A stretch of 64,000 nucleotides of DNA, from assembly GCF_036017915.1 (NCBI RefSeq), contig NZ_CP107929.1, positions 4,406,001 through 4,470,000 on the forward strand, in the 5' to 3' direction. This document shows, in pieces, positions 56,022 through 63,685 of this stretch. The notes beneath the pieces were generated by a model. The model searched no databases. It was not told the origin of the DNA and saw nothing but the letters and a program-made list of their open reading frames with translations. Source of the stretch: Micromonospora sp. NBC_00421. GTDB lineage: Bacteria; Actinomycetota; Actinomycetes; Mycobacteriales; Micromonosporaceae. Numbering within the stretch: the stretch's first letter is position 1; every line of letters begins with the position of its first letter. The position numbers and the translations under genes were made by a program.

Positions 56022-56585
56022 GTGACCGCAGGGCACCTCCAGATCGTCGTCTGCGCCGCCGGCCCCGCACCCGACGTCACCACCCTGATCAACACCGCAC
56101 ACCAACGGTCCTGGACCACGACGGTCACCGCCACACCCCACGCGATGGACTTCATCGACATCCCAGCCATCGAAAAACTGACCGGCACACCCGTGCGATC
56201 CGACTACCGGGCATCCCCGGGCGTCCGCCGCCCGCTACCCACCACCGACGCACTGGTCATCGCACCCGCGACCTACAACTCGATCAACAAGATCGCCCTC
56301 GGCCTCGCCGACAACTACGCCATGACCACCATCGCCGAACTCATCGGACGACACATACCCACAGTCATCGTCCCCTTCGTCAACACCGCCCTCGCCACCC
56401 GACACCCCTACCGCCGCGCCGTCACCAGCCTCCGCGACGAAGGCGTACACATCCTCCTCGGACCCGAACACAACTGGGAACTACACCCACCCGGCACCGG
56501 CAACGACCGCCGGCTCACCTTCCCCTGGACCACGGCGTTCCACGCAGCCGCCGCACTCGCTGAGGAGAAACAGCCGCGGAATTAA
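56022..56585 (+). CDS. Flavoprotein-family protein (PF02441)
   Basis: A 187-residue protein of the flavin-dependent decarboxylase-like (Dfp/UbiX-type) flavoprotein family. It has an N-terminal strand VVCAAGPAPDV in place of the usual FMN-binding loop, the characteristic ALVIAPATYNSINKIALGLAD segment (about residues 81-101; PATxNS contacts FMN in relatives), and the following IPTVIVPFVN. GTG at 56022 is proposed as the start because homology begins there, although its ribosome-binding site is weak. The frame is open back to an ATG at 55674, and that longer product (303 residues) would fuse a regulator remnant to the enzyme. The cellular substrate of this actinobacterial group is unknown to me. 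Confidence 0.75.
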   Translation: MTAGHLQIVVCAAGPAPDVTTLINTAHQRSWTTTVTATPHAMDFIDIPAIEKLTGTPVRSDYRASPGVRRPLPTTDALVIAPATYNSINKIALGLADNYAMTTIAELIGRHIPTVIVPFVNTALATRHPYRRAVTSLRDEGVHILLGPEHNWELHPPGTGNDRRLTFPWTTAFHAAAALAEEKQPRN

Positions 56586-56803
56586 GCAGCCCGGGGTCAA
56601 ACCCGATCACATCCGTCGACCGACGGCCCGGTGCCCATACCACCCGGGCATGCAGCAAGATCATCAGACGACGGCCGGAAGAACGCATAGGCGAGGCTGG
56701 GCGGCTCCGACGTCCACCCACATGCCGTTCGTCCACCGGAAGCCGTAGCGGTCCAACGGCTCCCGAGCACCCACCGAGACACCGAACCACCAACAGCAAC
56801 GCC
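56586..56803. other. Non-coding stretch
   Basis: About 220 bases between the flavoprotein stop and the tRNA-fragment terminator. A minus-strand frame here (GVSVGAREPLDRYGFRWTN and following) looks gene-like but is short and unidentified; I cannot assign it. Confidence 0.3.
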
Positions 56804-56846
56804 AAAAGGCTCCGACCCAGGGTGAAACCCCAGGTCAGAACCTTTT
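56804..56846 (-). terminator. Hairpin terminator downstream of the tRNA-Lys fragment
   Basis: On the minus strand AAAAGGTTCTGACC and GGTCGGAGCCTTTT form a 14-bp stem (two G-U wobbles) with a 15-base loop, ending in a T-run. It starts four bases after the CCA end of the tRNA fragment, where a tRNA terminator is expected. Confidence 0.75.
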
Positions 56847-56849
56847 TGA

Positions 56850-56894
56850 TGGTGCGCCGCCAGGGACTCGAACCCCGAACCCGCGGATTAAGAG
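56850..56894 (-). other. 3' half of a tRNA-Lys(CTT) gene, probable attachment site
   Basis: The minus strand reads from the anticodon loop CTCTTAA (56894-56888) through the 3' anticodon stem TCCGC, variable loop, T arm (CGGGG-TTCGAGT-CCCTG), acceptor strand GCGGCGC and ACCA at 56853-56850. The 5' half is missing: the bases before the anticodon loop (GATCAAC) cannot pair with the 3' anticodon stem. A tRNA 3' end that breaks at the anticodon loop and keeps its own terminator is the typical right-hand junction (attR-like) left by site-specific integration into a tRNA gene. Confidence 0.75.
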
Positions 56895-57315
56895 GTTGAT
56901 CTTGGTCGAGTCATTCGGTCCGACAGAGGGACGTGAGTCCATCTGCTCGCGGTCAGGCCCCAGTTTCAGCGGACGGCTTCCCGGATCAGTCCATCGCGCG
57001 CCCGCCTCGTCTATCCCGCCGGAGCACCGACGGAGCACCCCACGAGACGCCACGCGGATGATGACCCGCCGCCGACCATCGGGGCACGGTCAGCCCCTGG
57101 CCAGCTGGCGCTGGCCCCCTCTCCGTGGACAGCGCCCACTCTCGGTCACCGATCGGTGGGCTACACGCAACTGAACGTCCCGCAACGACAGTCGGTCGAG
57201 CCATGTCTCACCGCCTGGGCGACACCTAGAGTGTTGCGGCGCTGACCCTCGGCGTCGATCTCGCAGCGGCGGACGTGCGCACGGCGATGGCCACCATCGC
57301 ATGGCTGTCGGACCG
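56895..57315. other. Junction region without intact genes
   Basis: About 420 bases between the att-like tRNA fragment and the 771-residue gene. No integrase or excisionase is recognisable on either strand. Near its right end lies a short DUF429-like fragment. The remainder has no supported feature. Confidence 0.4.
57243..57308 (+). pseudogene. Short DUF429-like N-terminal fragment
   Basis: The plus strand reads LTLGVDLAAADVRTAMATIAW, which resembles the start of DUF429 (RNase H-like fold) proteins, then runs into sequence antisense to the 3' end of the next gene. Only about 22 residues, so the call is tentative; it may mark a recombination junction at about 57310. Confidence 0.3.
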
Positions 57316-59631
57316 CTACTGCGTTGACGCCGAGGCGAATTGTCGCCACCGCATCACAGTCTCTGCGTTCCAGCTAAGCCGATCTGCGATATATGAGGCA
57401 TGCAGATCCTCGACAGTCTGGTCGAGGATCGCCCGATCGAGGTGCGCGCCGAGATTGGTCATCAGCTCGATCTCGCGATCGGGTGTCAAGGCAAAGTTGT
57501 CGATATCGGTGAATATTTCCAGGACATCGCGCCAGAATATGGCAGGGTCGATGCCGGAGGCACGCCAGTCGAGGTGGCTGAAACGCAGAACTATCTCAGA
57601 GATCGCCTCGCCAACATCGCCATAGGAGTCGTTGCAGGCGCGAGGGAGCAGTGAGGCGATGGTAAGCCCGGCTCGCCGAACTGCCAGGAGTCGACGCGGG
57701 TCATCACTGTTTCCGGCATCGAGCATTGCCAACTCTTGCAATATCGGGTCAATGTCGCGATATTCCCACGCTGAGTCTTCCACGTCGAACGGCGCGGCTG
57801 CGACCAGTTGTTGGTAATAGGGTTGGGGCGAGACCGGGTAGCGGTTCCAGGCGCCGAAGCGTGCGCGGTGTAGGAATCGTTCACTCGGCAGGTCGCGCAT
57901 GGCGGGCGATAGATGCTTGTCGTTGACACCGGTGTGCTCGACGACCTTGGCACGAGCCTTGGCCAACGTTTTGCGGTGGCGAACCAGATCACCGACGAGT
58001 TCGGCGGCACTCAACCCGGAAGCGTCGAGGCGCCGTCGAAGGTCGAGAATCTGACACCACAATGCCTCTCCGAAAGCTCTGTCGGAAATCCTATGGGTTA
58101 CCGCAGCATCCAGACGATCCCAGTCACCGCCGTGATCGGCGACGCAGAGAACACAAAGCCACAGATCCCAGCAGATCCAGTCCGTACCCCCGACCGTGTC
58201 CCACACCTCCGGCCCGTACGCGGTGAAACCGCACGGTTGGGCCTGCGTGGGTCGCTTTCCCGGCATCGCCAAGGGCTTACCGGCGGCAACGAAGCTGACG
58301 AGGGCAAGGCTGTCGGCATCAGCTGGCGATGAGCGGTACACCTTGTATCCGTTCTGTTTGACGACCTCCCAGCCTGCTCGTGCCGGTTCGGTGGACTCGA
58401 TGTAGTCGAGGCGCCAGCCGTCGGGCAGGCCTACGCAGAAAGGACTCGCCAACTCGGCCAGGTTCCGATCCGGGCAGGTTGGACCGTTCGGCGTCACCTT
58501 CCAACCTGGCCTCTCGACAGTGCCCGCCGATTCACCGCCCGCGCGGGCGGGCATGCTCGTCGCCACGATCACACAGTCTCGCCGGTGCTCCACGGTCGCG
58601 TTAGCCAGCACGACCGGCCTGTGCGCCTCGCTCGCCGGGACGGTCAGCGCACGGTACTCGGCGCGGGCGGTGTCCGGGTCGGCACCACTCAGCAACAGGC
58701 TGGCAAGGTCAGCGACGGGCCAGGTCATCAAGGTGCCCGACGACGCGAGATAGATCCCGAGCCTGCGGATGCGGTAGACATCGGCGATGTCGAGCCAGGC
58801 GTACGCGACGAGGCGGCGGAGCCGGTCGGCCATATCGGACCGGCCGCCGAGGCTTACCGAGACCAAGGTGTCGCCGATGACCAAGTCACCCTCCGCGCAA
58901 TCGGCAACGAACACGGGATCGGCCACGCCAAGCGACGACGACGCCTCGGCCAGTAGGTCGCCCAGGGCACTGGGCAGCTTCGCGACGAGACCTGCCAGCT
59001 CATGTACCTCGTCGTCGGGGACGCTTCGGTGGATACCCTCAACGGTCAGGATGTTGCGGTAGATACTCCCATCAATTGCACCCTGCCCGGGTACGAGCCC
59101 CGCCTCGAACCGAGCGAGCAGCAGGCACAGCCGTGACAGTCCCGCCTCGACGCCGGCGCGCCCGATGACACCCACAGTCGAGTGCTCGGTGAAGTAGCGA
59201 CGGATCCGCTCCAACAACTCAGACAGGACATCGTCGAGCGGTCGATGGGAGGACGCGCTGCCGATAGAAGCGAGGGGATCTGGTACCGGTCGTCGCGGAG
59301 CTATGTCGACCCACTTTCCCGCAACAGGACGCAAGTCGACAGCCTTGCCTCGGAACGGCAACGTCAGACCGCCATGCGACTCGTAGCGCCGCGCCATCCG
59401 GTCAGCCCAGCTATCCGGGACAACCGGCTGGAGGCCACGCAATGCCCGGTACGGTGGCGCGTCCTGCACGACGGCGCACATTCTCAGCGCCAGAGCCCGC
59501 CGCATGTGCGTCGAATAAGCTTGATTGGGGCCCATCGGTAGTCGTTCGGCCAATACTGTAGCTCCGCATATGGCTCGCGCATACCAATCCTCGAGCACGC
59601 TCTCGATTCTCGAAACCGATGTAACGGCCAT
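57316..59631 (-). CDS. Large protein of unknown function (771 residues)
   Basis: I do not recognise a named family. ATG at 59631 has GGAGG six bases upstream; GTG at 59658 has none. No signal peptide or membrane segment is visible. A region about residues 245-325 (GDLVIGDTLVSVSLGG followed by LRRLVAYAWLDIADVYRI and RRLGIYLASSGTLMTW) resembles hypothetical proteins with a PD-(D/E)XK nuclease fold, in which DLI...LIDIK precedes YxLLDY..YGI and a GIYLARQG strand. Here the (D/E)xK triplet position reads VSV-S, so nuclease activity may be lost. The C-terminal half (from about 480) is Trp- and Leu-rich, alpha-helical in character, and unidentified. It lies just inside the att-like junction and upstream in order of an exonuclease and a GIY-YIG gene on the same strand, separated by 268-base and 152-base gaps. 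Confidence 0.75.
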   Translation of the reverse strand: MAVTSVSRIESVLEDWYARAICGATVLAERLPMGPNQAYSTHMRRALALRMCAVVQDAPPYRALRGLQPVVPDSWADRMARRYESHGGLTLPFRGKAVDLRPVAGKWVDIAPRRPVPDPLASIGSASSHRPLDDVLSELLERIRRYFTEHSTVGVIGRAGVEAGLSRLCLLLARFEAGLVPGQGAIDGSIYRNILTVEGIHRSVPDDEVHELAGLVAKLPSALGDLLAEASSSLGVADPVFVADCAEGDLVIGDTLVSVSLGGRSDMADRLRRLVAYAWLDIADVYRIRRLGIYLASSGTLMTWPVADLASLLLSGADPDTARAEYRALTVPASEAHRPVVLANATVEHRRDCVIVATSMPARAGGESAGTVERPGWKVTPNGPTCPDRNLAELASPFCVGLPDGWRLDYIESTEPARAGWEVVKQNGYKVYRSSPADADSLALVSFVAAGKPLAMPGKRPTQAQPCGFTAYGPEVWDTVGGTDWICWDLWLCVLCVADHGGDWDRLDAAVTHRISDRAFGEALWCQILDLRRRLDASGLSAAELVGDLVRHRKTLAKARAKVVEHTGVNDKHLSPAMRDLPSERFLHRARFGAWNRYPVSPQPYYQQLVAAAPFDVEDSAWEYRDIDPILQELAMLDAGNSDDPRRLLAVRRAGLTIASLLPRACNDSYGDVGEAISEIVLRFSHLDWRASGIDPAIFWRDVLEIFTDIDNFALTPDREIELMTNLGAHLDRAILDQTVEDLHASYIADRLSWNAETVMRWRQFASASTQ

Positions 59632-59714
59632 CCGCATCCTCCAAAACAGCAGCATCACCGAACCGGCGACAGGCGGAGTCTCTACTGATCGACTCCTCCA
59701 GGATGACAGCGCGG

Positions 59715-59835
59715 CACGGGAGCCTCAACCGGTGGAGAACTCGTCGCCGACGCGGCAGGCGCGGGCACTTCCCGACCGATCAGGCCGCGATGAAGGTCCT
59801 CCACCTCGTCGTCTACAACCTCGATCACACCACAG
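59715..59835 (+). pseudogene. Possible IS256-type transposase C-terminal remnant
   Basis: A plus-strand stretch reads RRGHFPTDQAAMKVLHLVVYN, close to the C-terminal GHFPNEQAALKCLYLV region of IS256-family transposases. Nothing else of the gene is seen. It fills part of the 295-base gap between the 771-residue gene and the exonuclease gene; the rest of that gap is featureless. Confidence 0.35.
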
Positions 59836-59926
59836 GCCCATACACGGAAATCGACGCACTCCCACGGGAGTCCGGCTGCCTACGCGCCGCCGGCGGCGAG
59901 GACCGAAGACTCTTGCCGGCCCGGGT

Positions 59927-61777
59927 TCAAGCGTCGCCATCAAGATGATTGCTGGGTGCAGTGGCGGTGGCCTGGTGCCGCCTGCGAAGGCGATCGAGGA
60001 GTCTGGCAGGCGTGGCCCCGGGAGCATGTTTCTGTCGGGCGAATCGTTCGAGCACGGCAACTTCGGCGGCGGAGTCGCCCAGCCGGGCGAAGATGATGGC
60101 GGCCCTTTCGTAGTACCAGGGAGCCACCCCGTATCCGTTGGTACGTGAGTCGTTCTCCACCGCGTCGATGCATCGAACGGTCAGAAGCAGTGCCGTGTGG
60201 ACGTCGATCTTCTGCGTCGACATGATCTGGTCCGTGAGGGTGTGTGGCTGATGGCCGTCGACCAGGCCATCCGTCGTGGGTGTACACCACAGCGGCAGGC
60301 CGGTGCTGTCCGACCACGTACGGCCGTCCCCGGCGCTGACCTTCTCGGTCCAGTGTTGGCCGTCCCAAAAGCGGTAGGTCCACCGCCCCGACGGGTCCAG
60401 GTACCAGCCAGCGATGACCTGCGGCACTCGTTCAGTGGGCACGGGCGCCACGGCGACCGGCATCGGCTCGGAACGGGGCCCGGTCAATTCTACGTCGCCG
60501 ACGGCTGTGCTGGCGGGTTGCTGCGATACCGGGGAAGACGTGGCGACGGTCCCCAGCATGTCGTCGAGGGCCAGTTCGGAGCGGATCGGTATGGAGAGTT
60601 CGCGTGCTCGCGCGACTTTCGTGGTGTCCTGGTCAGCGGTGGCGACAACGGCGGTGACGACGTTGCGGGTCAGGTTCAACGCTATGACGAAGCCGGCCTG
60701 GGTGAGGCGGTCACGGACGTCGGCGGACACGGATGGGCTGCACCAGACGCGTTGCCCCTTCTGCTTGGCGGCCGGGATACGGCACGTGGTCTCTACTCCT
60801 GGCGCGAAGAGATCCGCGAAGTAGTCCGGATCCCCGAGCAGTCGTGCGGCGGTAACGAGCTGTCGGTACTCGGTGCTGGTCAGGATGTCATCGGCGAGTG
60901 CGGCGTCCCGCAGTCCGTCGAGGTAGCGGTGGTGCAGGGCCCGTACCTGCTGGGCGCCCATGCCGGCCTGTCCGGCCAGTCGCGCCAGCACCTTGGCTTC
61001 GGCACCGGTCAGTTTGCCGTCGCTGAGCGCGCTCCCGACGGCAGCGAGGTACGCCTCGGTAGCGGCGGGCTCGGCGTCGCCGGTGGAGTAGGGCAGTTTC
61101 CCCAGCAGCGAATGGATCCAGCCGTCCGCGCCCTTGCGTAGGCCGGTGACCCGGGTACGGGGTTGGGCGAGGCGCGGATACCGCGGCAGCGGGACAGGGG
61201 CGGAGGGGAACCGCAGGGCGGGCGCGTTCGCCAGGAGCCTGGTGAGGAGCTGAGCGGTGGCCCGGGTGTCACCGAGAGCGGTGTGGGCGTCGTGCAACTC
61301 GATACCGCACACGGTGCAGCAGGACACGAGCTGGAAGTTCGGCGCGGCCAGGACCTGTCGGGCCAGCCGCTGGGTGCACACCGCCGGCAGGGGGGCGGTG
61401 CTGATGCCGACCCGGGCGAACTCCTGCGCGATGAATCCCTCCTCGAAGCGGGCGTTGTGCGCCACCGCCACGGCACCGTCGAGCCTCGACAGGATCTCAC
61501 CCGCCGCGTCGGCGAACGTGGGCGCTCCGGACAGCATGTCCGCAGTGATGTGATGGATGAAGGTTGGCCCGGGGTCGCGGCCGGGGTCGACGAGCGTGGC
61601 CCACTCGTCGACCACCCGGCCCCCTTCGACGCGAACCAGGGCGATCTCCACGATCCGGTCGGACGTCGGCGACAGCCCTGTCGTCTCCACGTCCACTGCG
61701 ACGAACGGCACCTCACCCAGGTCGACACCTGCGTTTCCGCCCGCTGACCCGTAGGCGAACAGTCCGACCGACGACAT
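59927..61777 (-). CDS. DnaQ-like DEDDh exonuclease with BRCT-like and DUF2510 regions
   Basis: A 616-residue multidomain protein. The N-terminal 3'-5' exonuclease (about residues 24-185) has DVE (D29, E31), HNARFE (107-112, Glu where Asp is usual) and HTALGD (H165, D170). A helical region (about 235-300, SDGKLTGAEAKVLARLAG) resembles TerB-like or tellurite-resistance helical bundles. Residues about 345-415 look like a BRCT fold, as in other actinobacterial DnaQ-BRCT fusions. A DUF2510 repeat (GWYLDPSGRWTYRFWDGQHW) follows near 445, and a conserved-looking helical tail ends the protein. Likely a DNA repair or nuclease-processing factor; substrate unknown. ATG at 61777 has GGAGAG six bases upstream. 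The neighbouring nuclease-like genes suggest a common role. Confidence 0.85.
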   Translation of the reverse strand: MSSVGLFAYGSAGGNAGVDLGEVPFVAVDVETTGLSPTSDRIVEIALVRVEGGRVVDEWATLVDPGRDPGPTFIHHITADMLSGAPTFADAAGEILSRLDGAVAVAHNARFEEGFIAQEFARVGISTAPLPAVCTQRLARQVLAAPNFQLVSCCTVCGIELHDAHTALGDTRATAQLLTRLLANAPALRFPSAPVPLPRYPRLAQPRTRVTGLRKGADGWIHSLLGKLPYSTGDAEPAATEAYLAAVGSALSDGKLTGAEAKVLARLAGQAGMGAQQVRALHHRYLDGLRDAALADDILTSTEYRQLVTAARLLGDPDYFADLFAPGVETTCRIPAAKQKGQRVWCSPSVSADVRDRLTQAGFVIALNLTRNVVTAVVATADQDTTKVARARELSIPIRSELALDDMLGTVATSSPVSQQPASTAVGDVELTGPRSEPMPVAVAPVPTERVPQVIAGWYLDPSGRWTYRFWDGQHWTEKVSAGDGRTWSDSTGLPLWCTPTTDGLVDGHQPHTLTDQIMSTQKIDVHTALLLTVRCIDAVENDSRTNGYGVAPWYYERAAIIFARLGDSAAEVAVLERFARQKHAPGATPARLLDRLRRRHQATATAPSNHLDGDA

Positions 61778-61929
61778 ACGAATCTCTCCATCCCGACTAT
61801 CCCGGTTGATCTTGACCGAAGCGGCTGGCCGGCGACCGTTGCTGCTGACAGTTGTCAGAACGGCTGCGGGCGCGACTGATCCGTTGGACCCGCCGGCTCA
61901 GCAGGTGCCCGCCGCCCCACCTCTGCATT

Positions 61930-63453
61930 TCATGTGGTCTTTACCGGCTTCTCCTGGGCCTGGGTGAGGCTCTGCCGGTACTCCAGGGCTTCCGGGACCT
62001 GCTCGTACTGCAGCAGGCTGCCAGTCAACGCCAGCAGGTGTTCCTTGGCCTCCTCCGGCGTGGCGTAGAAGAACTCGCGACGGTGGTTGACCAGGTTGAC
62101 CCGCCGGTCAGCCAGCCGTGCGTGCATCTGCGCCTCGATACCGACAGCGTCGTCGGAGAAGAACAGGGCGTGCACATCGAAGTTGAAGGGCACCGAGGCG
62201 TCACTGAGTTCGCGCACCCGGTCCAGCGGGTCTAGGCGACGGGTCATGCCGACCTTGACCATCTTCTCGCCGAACGCGCCGAGGTTGGAGATCACGTACA
62301 CGTAGCCCGCCCGGACGTTGGCGGCCCGATGGTCCACGTCCTGGATCGCGGTGTCGATCTGGGCCAACCGGTCCTGCATCTGGGCGGCCCCATCGGCATC
62401 ACCCTTGGCCTGCAAAGCGGCCAGGGCGTTGGCGTAGTGCTGGCGTTCCTTGTCGAGCCGGGCGCGTTCGCGTTCGATCTCCTGCTGCGCGCGTCGCTCC
62501 TCGCGCAGCCGGGCCTTCTCCTCCCGGTCCCGCTCCTTCTCCTCGGCCAACTTCTCCTGGTAGTCGGCGGTGAGTTCCAACTCCTTGACCCGCAGGCGGT
62601 GGTACTCCCCGGCAATCCGGATCTGCATCGTCTTACCGAGCTTGGCAATGGTGACCGTCACCTTCCCCAGCCGGTCCACAGCCGAGTCGAGCTTGTACGG
62701 CTTCAACCCGCGAACCAGATTGTCCGCCTCGGCGTTGTAGGCACGGAGCATCAGCTTGGAGAAATCCCGGACCATGACCCGCCCCTCGGCGGCCGAGCCG
62801 TTGACCGTCCATCCGGTGGCGGCCTTGACCGCGCCCCCGTCCTTCTTGGTCATCGCCTTGATCTGGTCCTGAAGCCGGCTGAGCTGACTCTGATAGGCGA
62901 CCGCGTCCGACAGGGGATGCCGATACCGATAGACACCGGCTTCCTGCAGCAGTGCCGTCTCCTCAGTAACCACAATCTGCTGCCGGAGCTCGCGCAGATG
63001 CCGATCGAGCTCGACCTTCCGCGCCCCGCCCTTGGCTGTCAGGTCGGCAACCTCACGGGTCAGCCGGTCCCGGTGCTGCTCCAACTCCATCGCTGACAGC
63101 ACACCGAGCCGTGACATCTCCGCCCTCAAGCCCGTCAGCTCGACGCGCAACTGGTCCAGCTCGCTGCGGAGCTGCGCATTCTCCACGGCCAGTTCACGCG
63201 CCTTGCCCCGAGCACCGAACAGAGGAATATCCGGACTCCCGTTACGCTGCGGCGGGACGACGGCAGGAGCACCAGCATCCTGCGCGGCGGCCGTAAAGGA
63301 TGCCGCCTGTGCCGGAGCCGGCAAGTCCGGAATCCACAGCTGCCACCCCGACGGCGGAGGGCCCCAGGCAGGATCCGGAGTCCAACCCGTAGGCGGCATC
63401 CACCCAGCAGGCGGCGTCGGCCAGTTCGGCGGCGCGTTGAAGCGATATCCCAT
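61930..63453 (-). CDS. DUF4041 + T5orf172 (GIY-YIG-type) nuclease-like protein
   Basis: A 507-residue protein. The first 45 residues are a Pro/Trp-rich repeat (PPTGW, PDPAWGPPPSGW), typical of actinobacterial mobile-element proteins. A coiled coil (about 85-165) leads into a DUF4041 region (about 165-300, including LSRLQDQIKAMTKKDGGAV and FSKLMLRAYNAEAD), then a strongly charged coiled coil (about 300-365, REEKARLREERRAQQEIERE). The C-terminal T5orf172/MUG113 domain (about 385-475) starts GYVYVISNLGAFG and contains VKVGMTRRLDPLDRVRELSD and the Glu of GIEAQMHARL, as in GIY-YIG endonucleases. Members occur in phages and islands and are suspected DNA nucleases or sensors. ATG at 63453 has GGGGAG five bases upstream. 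Confidence 0.88.
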   Translation of the reverse strand: MGYRFNAPPNWPTPPAGWMPPTGWTPDPAWGPPPSGWQLWIPDLPAPAQAASFTAAAQDAGAPAVVPPQRNGSPDIPLFGARGKARELAVENAQLRSELDQLRVELTGLRAEMSRLGVLSAMELEQHRDRLTREVADLTAKGGARKVELDRHLRELRQQIVVTEETALLQEAGVYRYRHPLSDAVAYQSQLSRLQDQIKAMTKKDGGAVKAATGWTVNGSAAEGRVMVRDFSKLMLRAYNAEADNLVRGLKPYKLDSAVDRLGKVTVTIAKLGKTMQIRIAGEYHRLRVKELELTADYQEKLAEEKERDREEKARLREERRAQQEIERERARLDKERQHYANALAALQAKGDADGAAQMQDRLAQIDTAIQDVDHRAANVRAGYVYVISNLGAFGEKMVKVGMTRRLDPLDRVRELSDASVPFNFDVHALFFSDDAVGIEAQMHARLADRRVNLVNHRREFFYATPEEAKEHLLALTGSLLQYEQVPEALEYRQSLTQAQEKPVKTT

Positions 63454-63685
63454 TGCTCTCCCCAGGCATCATGACTGCCCGACGAAAGTAGCGCCGTAGC
63501 CGCTGACCGGACATCGACGACTCAGATCAGCAGAGCAACCATCCAGCCAACCACGGATACCCGAGCGAGGACTTCAGTCTGGTTGCCGACAGAAATTGGC
63601 AGTTCACCTCCGGCCGTTCCTAACTACTCCTAACTCAATGAGGTTGGGCGTTACCAGGCGGACGTGAGGATCGTTCTGTCTGAAC
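63454..63685. other. Gap between DUF4041 gene and transposase
   Basis: About 230 bases with no gene. It should contain the promoter of the DUF4041 gene and, near 63640-63655 (GAGGTTGGGCGTTACC), possibly the left terminal repeat of the insertion sequence; the right end is outside the window so the repeat cannot be matched. Confidence 0.35.

Noticed and set aside
56850..56894. Complete tRNA-Lys gene
   Set aside because: Only the part from the anticodon loop to CCA is present; the bases upstream cannot form the anticodon stem, D arm or acceptor stem.
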